A stretch of DNA of 9,369 nt from Dehalococcoidia bacterium (lineage in GTDB: Bacteria > Chloroflexota > Dehalococcoidia > UBA2979): assembly GCA_018700215.1 (NCBI GenBank), contig JABIST010000222.1:1-9369 (forward strand), written 5' to 3'. A program made the translations under genes and the position numbers. This document shows, one piece after another, positions 1 through 5,350 of this stretch. The first letter of the stretch is position 1. Each line of letters opens with the position of its first letter. The notes under the pieces were generated by a model. It had not been told where the DNA came from, ran no database searches, and saw only the letters and a program-made list of their open reading frames with translations.

Positions 1-428
1 CCACCGCCGCCCCCCTCTTCCCTGCCCTCATCCCCATCCCCATCTCCGACGGCGACACCACCGAGGCCAAGACCCTCGTCGTCGGCCTGACCATCGAAGA
101 CGAAACACGTGCCTACCCGGTCGCCCTCGTCGAATCCTTCGGCATCCTCCACGACACCCTCGGCGACCAGGACATCGTCCTCGTCTCCCGCGGTCCCGGC
201 CTCGGCGTCACCGCCTACCGCGAACACGAAATCACCTTCGACTATCTGAGCGGCCCCGCGGACGCCCTCGAAGCGATCGACCTCGAAGGCGACCGCTGGT
301 TCCTCGACGAAGAAAAGATCGTCAGCGTGATCGACTCCCGCCTCCGCCGAGCCCTCCCCCTCCGCATCGCCTACTGGTTCGCCTGGCAAGACGCCTACCC
401 AGAAACCACCCTCGCCGGCGCCAACTGA
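1..428 (+). CDS. DUF3179-like protein, 3' end only
   Basis: This is an open frame entering from the left edge (codons begin at base 3) and ending at TGA 426-428, giving 141 visible residues. The visible part contains a segment resembling DUF3179 proteins: 'DETRAYPVALVESFGILHD' near the start, where the family usually has a 'vrAYPl..l..h.vvnD' motif, and 'YWFAWQDAYPETTL' near the C-terminus, matching the usual 'fWFaW...yPdT' ending. DUF3179 has no established biochemical role. The N-terminal part, with any signal peptide or lipobox, lies outside the window. Third-position GC is high, like the neighbouring genes. It ends 33 bases before the ilv promoter-like element and is probably a separate transcription unit. 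Family assignment rests on remembered motif shape only. Confidence 0.6.
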   Translation, partial: TAAPLFPALIPIPISDGDTTEAKTLVVGLTIEDETRAYPVALVESFGILHDTLGDQDIVLVSRGPGLGVTAYREHEITFDYLSGPADALEAIDLEGDRWFLDEEKIVSVIDSRLRRALPLRIAYWFAWQDAYPETTLAGAN

Positions 429-460
429 CCCCAAAGCAGCCATCGAGGGGTAAACGCGGC

Positions 461-490
461 TTGACTCACCACGCGACGCACCACAATACT
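461..490 (+). promoter_or_regulatory. candidate promoter of the ilv leader-ilvBN unit
   Basis: TTGACT (461-466) matches the sigma-70-type -35 consensus at 5 of 6 positions. AATACT (485-490) matches the -10 consensus at 4 of 6, with an 18-base spacer. A start 7 to 10 bases downstream would fall at about 497-500, almost on the leader ATG at 500. The position, right after the upstream gene and right before the leader ORF, supports the call; no transcript data are available. Confidence 0.5.
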
Positions 491-499
491 GATGTCACG

Positions 500-595
500 A
501 TGCAGAACAGCGTGAGCACCTCCCCCAACCGTCCTGCGGCCACCTTCGGCCGCCAGTGCCTGCTGCCTGCAATCCTCGTACTCGTACTTAGCTAG
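500..595 (+). CDS. ilv leader peptide (31 aa), candidate attenuator peptide
   Basis: ATG at 500 opens a 31-codon frame ending at TAG 593-595. Its C-terminus reads LLPAILVLVLS, so codons 21-30 (560-589) contain five Leu, one Ile and two Val: exactly the three products of the pathway encoded downstream. This composition is the hallmark of leader peptides that control ilv operons by ribosome stalling (established for ilv leaders of enterobacteria and actinobacteria). Two GTA and one CTT codon in the control stretch are scarce in the downstream genes, where GTC/GTG and CTC/CTG dominate. There is no Shine-Dalgarno sequence before the ATG. With the promoter proposed at 461-490 the mRNA would start at or within a few bases of this ATG, so it may be translated leaderless. 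A stem-loop begins at the stop codon. It was found by reading the frame; coding has not been tested. Confidence 0.72.
   Translation: MQNSVSTSPNRPAATFGRQCLLPAILVLVLS
536..553 (+). promoter_or_regulatory. stem-loop inside the ilv leader ORF
   Basis: GCGGCC (536-541) and GGCCGC (548-553) form a perfect 6-bp GC stem with loop ACCTTC, located just upstream of the Leu/Ile/Val codons. In ribosome-dependent attenuators an early hairpin of this kind often serves as the pause structure that synchronises RNA polymerase with the leading ribosome. That role here is inference from position. Confidence 0.4.
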
Positions 596-633
596 GCGAC
601 GCTGCGCGTCTCTTCGGACGCTCAGTTGTCGCC
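595..633 (+). promoter_or_regulatory. ilv leader stem-loop (attenuator candidate)
   Basis: GGCGAC (595-600) pairs with GTCGCC (628-633), CTG (602-604) with CAG (623-625), and GCGTC (606-610) with GACGC (617-621), closing a TCTTCG loop. That gives 14 pairs with small internal mismatches. The stem begins on the last base of the leader stop codon. No U-run follows, so it is not a textbook intrinsic terminator. A ribosome resting on the stop codon would cover the 5' base of the stem, while one stalled on the Leu/Ile/Val codons would leave most of it free. Whether it terminates, pauses or protects the downstream transcript cannot be decided by eye. Confidence 0.5.
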
Positions 634-701
634 GCAAGGCCCGCGTGACGGGTCACTTCGCATGCAAACCCCGGCCTGCTGCAATCTGACGGACAACCAC
701 C

Positions 702-2393
702 ATGACCACCATGACCGGCGCCGATATCGTCCTCGAATCGCTCAAGAAGATCGGCATCGATACCGTCTTCGGCTATCCCGGCGGCGTCGTCCTGCCGCTC
801 TACGACAGGCTCCCCCACCACCCCGAGATCCACCACATCCTCGCCCGCCACGAGCAAGGTGCAGGCCACGCTGCCGAGGGCTACGCGAAAGCCTCCGGCA
901 AGCTCGGCTGTGCCCTCGCCACCTCAGGCCCCGGCGCCACCAACCTCGTCACCGCCATCACCGATGCCATGATGGACAGCATCCCCGTGCTCTTCATCAC
1001 CGGCAACGTCGGCCGCAACCTGCTCGGTCGCGACGGCTTCCAGGAAGCCGATATCACCGGCATCACCATGCCCATCACCAAGCACAACTACCTCGTCATG
1101 CGTCCGGAGGACCTGGCGCCCACCTTCGCCGAAGCCGCCCACATCGCCACCACCGGCCGACCCGGCCCGGTGCACATCGACATCCCCAAGGACGTCTTCA
1201 TCGAGCAAGCCGACTTCGAATGGCCCACTGAAATCTCCATCCGCGGCTACCGCCCCAGCTCCCGAGGTAACCCCGCCCAGGTCAAGCGCGCCGCCCAGCT
1301 CATCCGCCGCGCCGAGCGTCCAATCATCTTCGCCGGCCACGGCATCATCCAGGGCAACGCCTCCGAGGAGCTGATCGAGTTCGCCGAGAAGACCGGCACC
1401 CCTGTCGTGAACACCCTGCTCGGCCTCGGCTCCATCCCCCAGGACCACGCACTCAGCTACGGCATGCTCGGCATGCACGGCTCCTACTGGGCCAACCACG
1501 CCACCTCCGCCGCGGACCTGATCATCGCCCTCGGCATGCGCATGGATGACCGCGCCCTCGGCCGTTTCGACGACCTCAACCCGAACGCCCAGATCATCCA
1601 CGTCGACATCGACCCCGCCGAGCACAACAAAAACCTCGAAGCCGCCGTCCCCATCGTCGGCGATGTCCGCGAGGTGCTCACCCAGCTCTCCGAGGAACTC
1701 GAGTCCTCTACCCACGTCGAGTGGATTCGCTGGATCGATGACCTGCGCCGCGATAATGCAGAGTCCTACGCCCTGCCCTCCGGCTCCGACCTCACCACCC
1801 AGTTCGCCGAATCCCGCATCGCCGAGTCGATCGGTTCCGATGGCGTGATCGTCACCGGCGTCGGCCAGCACCAGATGTGGGCCGCGCAGCACATGAACAT
1901 CTCCCGCCCCCGCCAGCTCATCACCTCCGGTGGCCTCGGCACGATGGGTTTCGAGGTGCCCGCTGCCCTCGGCGCCGCCGTCGCACAGCCAGACCGCATC
2001 GTCTGGGCCATCTGCGGCGATGGCGGCTTCCAGATGACCAATCAGGAAATCGCCACCATGGTCGATGAACGCCTGCCCGTGAAAATGGCGATCATGAACA
2101 ACGGCTTCCTCGGCATGGTCCGCCAGTGGCAGGAACTCTTCTACGACAACAACTACGTCTCCGTAGCCATGTCGCAGCCAGACTTCGTCAAACTCGCCGA
2201 GGCCTACGGCATCAAAGCCATGCGCGTCACCGAACAGTCCGAGGTCGACGACGCCATCGCCGAGGCCCACGCGCACGACGGCCCCGTCCTGATCGACTTC
2301 CAGGTCAAGGCCGAAGGCAACGTCTGGCCCATGGTCCCCGCCGGCGCCGCTCTCAACGAAACCATCCAGCACGCCGGCGAAATCAACGCCTAA
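702..2393 (+). CDS. ilvB: acetolactate synthase, large catalytic subunit
   Basis: ThDP- and FAD-dependent acetohydroxyacid synthase (AHAS), which condenses two pyruvates to acetolactate or pyruvate plus 2-ketobutyrate to acetohydroxybutyrate; cytosolic, first common step to Val/Leu/Ile. It has 563 residues, normal for the family. The N-terminal ThDP-binding (PYR) domain has the catalytic Glu51 in 'ARHEQGAGHAAEGYAKASGK' and 'SGPGATNL' at 75-82. The central FAD-binding domain runs to about 350. The C-terminal domain has 'GVGQHQMWAAQH' (387-398), 'SGGLGTMGFEVPAALGA' (409-425) and the ThDP/Mg motif GDGGF (439-443) to NN (466-467). Glu418 in 'MGFEVPAA' replaces the Gly common in this motif. A second in-frame ATG at 711 gives MTGADIV, where many family members begin. 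The ribosome site is weak (GGA 691-693), so the start is 702 or 711. It is followed by ilvN and preceded by the ilv leader. Confidence 0.97.
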   Translation: MTTMTGADIVLESLKKIGIDTVFGYPGGVVLPLYDRLPHHPEIHHILARHEQGAGHAAEGYAKASGKLGCALATSGPGATNLVTAITDAMMDSIPVLFITGNVGRNLLGRDGFQEADITGITMPITKHNYLVMRPEDLAPTFAEAAHIATTGRPGPVHIDIPKDVFIEQADFEWPTEISIRGYRPSSRGNPAQVKRAAQLIRRAERPIIFAGHGIIQGNASEELIEFAEKTGTPVVNTLLGLGSIPQDHALSYGMLGMHGSYWANHATSAADLIIALGMRMDDRALGRFDDLNPNAQIIHVDIDPAEHNKNLEAAVPIVGDVREVLTQLSEELESSTHVEWIRWIDDLRRDNAESYALPSGSDLTTQFAESRIAESIGSDGVIVTGVGQHQMWAAQHMNISRPRQLITSGGLGTMGFEVPAALGAAVAQPDRIVWAICGDGGFQMTNQEIATMVDERLPVKMAIMNNGFLGMVRQWQELFYDNNYVSVAMSQPDFVKLAEAYGIKAMRVTEQSEVDDAIAEAHAHDGPVLIDFQVKAEGNVWPMVPAGAALNETIQHAGEINA

Positions 2394-2432
2394 CCGGTCG
2401 CGCCGCACCCACCGAGTTCCCAGGAGATCCCC

Positions 2433-2471
2433 ATGCAACACCCCTGCCGAAGCGAAGCGAAGGCAATCTAA
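2433..2471 (+). CDS. 12-aa minicistron coupling ilvB to ilvN
   Basis: ATG 2433 follows a good Shine-Dalgarno (AGGAG at 2422-2426, 6-base spacing) and reads MQHPCRSEAKAI before TAA 2469-2471. The stop overlaps the ilvN start as TAATG, an arrangement typical of translational coupling. The first three codons are the same residues as IlvN (MQH). It may deliver ribosomes to ilvN, whose own upstream site (GAAGG) is weaker, or it may be a relic of the original ilvN start displaced by an insertion. No peptide function is implied. Confidence 0.4.
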   Translation: MQHPCRSEAKAI

Positions 2472-2478
2472 TGCAACA
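2433..2478 (+). repeat. 8-base direct repeat ATGCAACA around the ilvN start
   Basis: ATGCAACA occurs at 2433-2440 and again at 2471-2478, the second copy being the first bases of ilvN. The 30 bases between contain a short tandem pattern of GAAGC-like units (GAAGCGAAGCGAAGG). The arrangement could reflect slippage duplication or a small insertion that duplicated the start region. The 38-base period puts the two ATGs in different frames. Confidence 0.55.
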
Positions 2479-3046
2479 TACAGTCACCGCCCTCGTCGAA
2501 GATCGCCCCGGCGTCCTCAACCGCGTCGCCTCACTCTTCCGACGCCGCGGCTTCAACATCGACTCCCTCGCCGTCGGCTCCACCGAGGAAAACGGCATCT
2601 CCCGCATGACCTTCGTCGTCGAAGGTGGCGAGAACATCGTCGAGCAAGTCGAAAAGCAGCTCTACAAGCTGATCGACGTCGTCAAAGTCTCCGACCTCAC
2701 CGACGAGGACGCGATCATGCGCGAACTCGCCCTGATCAAGGTCCGCTGCCGCGCTGACCAGCGGCGCGAAGTGCTCGACCTCGTCGAGATCTTTCGAGCG
2801 CAGGCAGTCGACGTCACCCAGAACGGCCTCGTCGTCCAGCTCGTTGCCCACCCCGACACCGTCGATGGCATGCTCGAGAATCTGCGCCCCTACGGCATTC
2901 GCGAGATGGTCCGCACCGGCCGCATCGCCATGGCCCGCGGCGCCCGCACCACCGCCGTGCACGAGCAAGAGCCCGAGGCAGTCGCACGCTTCCACCAGGA
3001 ATCCGGCCGTCGCCCAGAAGGCGATCTGCCGTACGTCTCGAAGTAA
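2471..3046 (+). CDS. ilvN: acetolactate synthase, small regulatory subunit
   Basis: Regulatory subunit of AHAS; it activates IlvB and confers feedback inhibition by valine or other branched-chain amino acids. It has 191 residues. The N-terminal ACT domain includes 'LVEDRPGVLNRVASLF' (8-23) and 'RGFNIDSLAVG' (26-36), the segment that forms the effector site at the ACT dimer interface in the family. 'QLYKLIDVVKV' and 'RELALIKV' lead into the C-terminal small-subunit domain ('VVQLVAHPDTVDGMLENLRP'). Family members are commonly about 160-175 residues; here about 20 extra polar residues follow 'RTGRIAMARG'. ATG 2471 is chosen because MQHTVTALVEDRPG is the normal family start. An upstream ATG at 2433 is out of frame and gives only a minicistron. 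ilvN lies 77 bases after ilvB in the same unit. Confidence 0.96.
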   Translation: MQHTVTALVEDRPGVLNRVASLFRRRGFNIDSLAVGSTEENGISRMTFVVEGGENIVEQVEKQLYKLIDVVKVSDLTDEDAIMRELALIKVRCRADQRREVLDLVEIFRAQAVDVTQNGLVVQLVAHPDTVDGMLENLRPYGIREMVRTGRIAMARGARTTAVHEQEPEAVARFHQESGRRPEGDLPYVSK

Positions 3047-3057
3047 ACTCGCGATTC

Positions 3058-3105
3058 ATGCGTATCCTGAACGCGTGTGAGAGTGATCGCCCGCGCCGGT
3101 GGCGC
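3058..3105 (+). promoter_or_regulatory. 5' part of the leu leader region: two hairpins, possible -10
   Basis: Between the ilvN stop and the leu leader ORF lie CATGCGT (3057-3063) pairing with ACGCGTG (3071-3077, one G-U pair) and the perfect 5-bp stem GCGCC/GGCGC (3093-3097/3101-3105, loop GGT). Neither has a U-tail. TATCCT (3063-3068) resembles a -10 element, but no convincing -35 lies at the right distance. It is therefore unclear whether leuA is read through from ilvN or has its own promoter here. Confidence 0.25.
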
Positions 3106-3133
3106 ATAGCGATTGAGGATTGAGGAACAACCA

Positions 3134-3316
3134 GTGACCGACGTACGAGACGCTACCGACGCCGCCGTACGCACCGTAGTTTCGGGCGCGGTACGCGTCC
3201 GTGCGCTGTTGTTCGTTGATCAGGAGGCTCAGGACGAGCCTCTCTTCTTTTCTGCTCTCAGACTCCCCAGCCTGCTGCTGCTCGGACTCGCGCTTCCCCA
3301 GCCCTCCACCGCCTGA
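3134..3316 (+). CDS. leu leader peptide (60 aa), candidate attenuator peptide for leuA
   Basis: GTG 3134 has a strong Shine-Dalgarno (GAGGA 3122-3126, 7-base spacing) and the frame runs to TGA 3314-3316, 61 bases before leuA. The first part has no recognisable domain. The tail, 'LRLPSLLLLGLALP' (3257-3298), has eight Leu in 14 residues, including four in a row (CTG CTG CTG CTC, 3272-3283). A run of Leu codons in a short ORF directly before leuA is the classic sign of leucine-responsive attenuation, as with leuL of enterobacteria. An earlier Leu-Leu-Phe-Val stretch (CTG TTG TTC GTT, 3206-3217) sits immediately upstream of a terminator-like hairpin. The peptide is longer than the well-known leader peptides (about 15-35 residues). 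An alternative in-frame TTG start at 3113 gives 67 residues and has a poorer ribosome site. A small unrelated protein is the alternative reading. Confidence 0.65.
   Translation: MTDVRDATDAAVRTVVSGAVRVRALLFVDQEAQDEPLFFSALRLPSLLLLGLALPQPSTA
3224..3253 (+). terminator. intrinsic-terminator-like hairpin within the leu leader ORF
   Basis: GAGGCTC (3224-3230), loop AGGAC and GAGCCTC (3236-3242) form a perfect 7-bp stem. It is followed directly by the T-rich stretch TCTTCTTTTCT (3243-3253), the most U-rich run in the leader regions. It has the form of a factor-independent terminator but lies inside the leader ORF, before the Leu-rich codons. A ribosome held on the Leu-Leu codons at 3206-3211 would reach close to the 5' arm, so translation could govern whether the stem forms. 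Confidence 0.55.
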
Positions 3317-3333
3317 ACGGCGGATGGGAGGGC
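3301..3333 (+). promoter_or_regulatory. stem-loop spanning the leu leader stop codon
   Basis: GCCCTCC (3301-3307) pairs with GGAGGGC (3327-3333) and CCGCC (3309-3313) with GGCGG (3319-3323). The TGAAC loop contains the leader stop codon, and a 1x3 internal loop separates the two helices: 12 pairs, mostly GC. No U-run follows. A ribosome that finishes the leader must melt this stem; one stalled on the Leu run (3272-3283) would sit just upstream and allow it to form. It is therefore a candidate sensor element of the leuA leader. Confidence 0.5.
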
Positions 3334-3377
3334 CGCAACCGGCGTAACCGAACAGCAAACCAACAGGAGCACACATC

Positions 3378-4928
3378 ATGGCTGACACCGACAAGGTCTA
3401 TATCTTCGACAGCACCCTGCGCGACGGCGAACAATCCGCCGGCATCGGCTTCACCGTCGAGGAAAAAGTCGAAATTGCCCACCACCTCGCCCGCCTCAAC
3501 GTCGACATCATCGAGGCCGGCTTCCCCATCTCCTCGCCCGGCGACCTGGCGTCCGTCGCCCAGATCGCAAAGGAAGTCCGCGGACCGGTCATCGCCGGCC
3601 TCGCCCGCGCGGCTGATGGCGATGTCGATGCCGCCTGGGAAGCCGTGCGGCACGCGGAGACTCCGCGCATCCATGTCTTCCTCTCCGCCAGCGACATCCA
3701 CCTCGCGCACCAGCTCCGTAAGAACCGCGAAGACATCATGGAGATGGCGCGCCACGCCGTCTCCCGCGCCGCCGGTTACACCTCCGATGTCGAGTTCTCC
3801 CCCATGGACGCCACCCGCTCCGACCCGGAATTCGTCTACCAGCTCCTCGAGGCTGCCATCGAAGAAGGCGCGACGACGATCAACATCCCGGACACCGTCG
3901 GCTACGCCATCCCTGCTGAATTCGAAGCCTTCATCCGCTCCCTGCCGGAACACGTCTCCAACATCCACAAGGCACGCATCTCCGTGCACTGCCACAACGA
4001 CCTCGGCATGGCCACCGCCAACTCCCTCGCTGGCGTGCTCGGCGGCGCCCGTCAGGTCGAAGGCACCATCAACGGTATCGGCGAACGCGCCGGCAACGCC
4101 TCGCTCGAAGAAATCATCATGGCGATCCGCTCCCGCCCGGAGTTCATGGACGTCCACGTCGATGCCAACCCCGGTGAGATCTACTCGATCAGCAAGCTGG
4201 TCGAGCGCTCCTCCGGCATGATGCTCCAGCCCCACAAGGCGATCGTCGGCAAGAACGCCTTCCGCCACTCCTCTGGCATCCACCAGGACGGCGTCCTCAA
4301 GATGCGCGAAACCTACGAGATCATGGATCCCGATGAACTCGGCATCCCCGGCGGCTCCACCATCGTCCTCACCAAGACCTCAGGTCGCCACGGCCTGCAA
4401 GCGCGACTCGAAATCCTCGGTATCAAGCCCGCCGATGAAGAATTCCAGCGCATCTGGGACGCCTTCCTCGTCGTCGCCGACGCCAAGGACGAGGTCGACG
4501 ACCGAGATCTGATGGCCATCGTCTCGGAGCAGACCCAGATCAAGATCGAAGACGCCTGGACCCTGGACCTCGTCCAGGTCTCTACCGGCGATCACGGCAC
4601 CCCCACCGCCACCGTCCGCCTCGTCGGACCGGACGGCGAGGCACACGAGGACGCCGCCATCGGCACTGGCCCGGTCGATGCCATCTACAAGGCGATCAAC
4701 CGCGTCACCGGCACCCAGAACGAACTCACGGAATTCTCCGTGAAGTCCGTTACCGAGGGCATCGACGCGCAGGGCGAGGTCACCATCCGCGTCGAAACCG
4801 ATGGTGGGGCCTACCAGGGCCGCGCAGCAGACACAGACATCCTCGTCGCGTCGGCTCGCGCCTACCTCCACGCCCTCAACCGCTCGATTGCCACGGCCCA
4901 GCAGCAGGCCTCACCCGCCTCCGTCTAG
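3378..4928 (+). CDS. leuA: 2-isopropylmalate synthase
   Basis: Catalyses acetyl-CoA plus 2-ketoisovalerate to 2-isopropylmalate, the first committed step of leucine synthesis; cytosolic, metal dependent. It has 516 residues, full length for the shorter bacterial type. The TIM-barrel catalytic domain has 'FDSTLRDGEQSAG' (10-22) with metal ligand Asp11 and Arg15, 'VHCHNDLGMATANS' (203-216) with His204 and His206, and 'INGIGERAGNASLEE' (231-245) with Asn240. 'GKNAFRHSSGIHQDG' (291-305) is the helical linker signature. From about 395 to 505 lies the leucine-binding LeuA allosteric domain (from 'LDLVQVSTGDHGTPTATV'), so end-product inhibition is expected. ATG 3378 has a clear Shine-Dalgarno (AGGAG 3365-3369, 8-base spacing). 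It is preceded by the Leu-rich leader ORF and followed by a strong hairpin. ilvC, often found between ilvN and leuA, is absent. Confidence 0.97.
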   Translation: MADTDKVYIFDSTLRDGEQSAGIGFTVEEKVEIAHHLARLNVDIIEAGFPISSPGDLASVAQIAKEVRGPVIAGLARAADGDVDAAWEAVRHAETPRIHVFLSASDIHLAHQLRKNREDIMEMARHAVSRAAGYTSDVEFSPMDATRSDPEFVYQLLEAAIEEGATTINIPDTVGYAIPAEFEAFIRSLPEHVSNIHKARISVHCHNDLGMATANSLAGVLGGARQVEGTINGIGERAGNASLEEIIMAIRSRPEFMDVHVDANPGEIYSISKLVERSSGMMLQPHKAIVGKNAFRHSSGIHQDGVLKMRETYEIMDPDELGIPGGSTIVLTKTSGRHGLQARLEILGIKPADEEFQRIWDAFLVVADAKDEVDDRDLMAIVSEQTQIKIEDAWTLDLVQVSTGDHGTPTATVRLVGPDGEAHEDAAIGTGPVDAIYKAINRVTGTQNELTEFSVKSVTEGIDAQGEVTIRVETDGGAYQGRAADTDILVASARAYLHALNRSIATAQQQASPASV

Positions 4929-4948
4929 CGGCTTCACAACGCCACCCT

Positions 4949-4994
4949 GGGCCGGAGCGCCCTCGCTCTGAAACAAGCGAGGGCGCTCCGGCCC
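4949..4994 (+). terminator. perfect 19-bp stem-loop after leuA
   Basis: The arms GGGCCGGAGCGCCCTCGCT (4949-4967) and 4976-4994 are perfect reverse complements, with loop CTGAAACA. It begins 20 bases after the leuA stop. Only a weakly T-rich sequence follows (TTCGCATCTCT). The extreme stem stability and position support transcription termination or 3'-end protection of the ilv-leu mRNA. Confidence 0.8.
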
Positions 4995-5023
4995 TTCGCA
5001 TCTCTGCGATTTCCGGCCCAGTC

Positions 5024-5090
5024 TCAATTAGAATATACGCATACCTGATCAATTCTTGAGTAGTATCCAAGGGCGAGATCCAAGGATAAT
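5024..5090 (+). promoter_or_regulatory. AT-rich island, candidate promoter of the small-protein/CYTH unit
   Basis: Bases 5024-5068 are far more AT-rich than anything around them and lie between the leuA terminator and the next gene. TAGAAT (5029-5034) and GATAAT (5085-5090) each match the -10 consensus at 5 of 6 positions. TTGAGT (5056-5061) resembles a -35 but is 23 bases from GATAAT, too far for a standard promoter. The location suggests a promoter; the exact elements are unresolved. Confidence 0.35.
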
Positions 5091-5107
5091 GCGCAGGGGT
5101 GAGCACC

Positions 5108-5341
5108 ATGGCGCCAGAACGACTACTACCCACCGGTGAGTGCTGGTGTGGCTGCGGAGCAACAACCTCAATCGGCGCGTTCTTCCTCGCCGGGCACGAC
5201 AAAGTCGCCGAATCAGCCGTCATTCTCGTCCGCTACGGCGGTGTCCCAGGCTTCCTCAAGCACCACGGCTTCGGTCCCGATGGCCTCAACGCCCGCGAAA
5301 CCCTCGAAAACTGGCGCAATTCCGCCGAAGACGAGCGCTAG
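5108..5341 (+). CDS. small Cys-rich protein with C-x-C-x-C and GHD motifs (77 aa)
   Basis: I do not recognise a named family. The N-terminal 'GECWCGCGATTSIGAFFLAGHDK' region (10-32) has Cys12, Cys14 and Cys16, followed by His30-Asp31 and a His52-His53 pair, which could form a small metal site. Short proteins with a 'C-x-CGC...F..GHD' pattern do recur in bacteria, without a role I can name. No signal peptide or membrane span is evident. ATG 5108 is preferred because AGGGGTG (5095-5101) is a well-placed ribosome site. A GTG at 5099 would lie inside that site. The TAG stop (5339-5341) is 9 bases before the CYTH gene and its last bases are part of the ribosome site of that gene, so the two are almost surely one operon. 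Confidence 0.7.
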   Translation: MAPERLLPTGECWCGCGATTSIGAFFLAGHDKVAESAVILVRYGGVPGFLKHHGFGPDGLNARETLENWRNSAEDER

Positions 5342-5350
5342 GAACTCGCC

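Noticed and set aside
428..451. ACCCC/GGGGT inverted repeat after the DUF3179-like gene, a possible terminator
   Set aside because: Only 5 pairs with a 14-base loop and no U-run; too weak to call.
429..701. T-box riboswitch or other amino-acid riboswitch in the leaders
   Set aside because: No T-box consensus (AGGGUGGNACCGCG-like) found here or at 3047-3377; the branched-chain codon runs explain these regions better.
626..1231. Long open frame overlapping the ilvB start, very rich in Arg and His
   Set aside because: It is the alternative-frame shadow of GC-rich ilvB; composition is typical of such shadows and no family is recognisable.
924..2441. 505-residue minus-strand open frame opposite ilvB
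   Set aside because: Antisense shadow of ilvB with Asp/Gly/Val-biased composition produced by high third-position GC; no domain and no ribosome site of note.
3058..3123. 22-codon ORF starting after ilvN and ending in the ribosome site of the leu leader
   Set aside because: No ribosome site, no branched-chain residue run and a start within a hairpin; most likely chance.
3258..4283. 341-residue minus-strand open frame opposite leuA and its leader
   Set aside because: Same kind of shadow as opposite ilvB; leuA carries all the family motifs.
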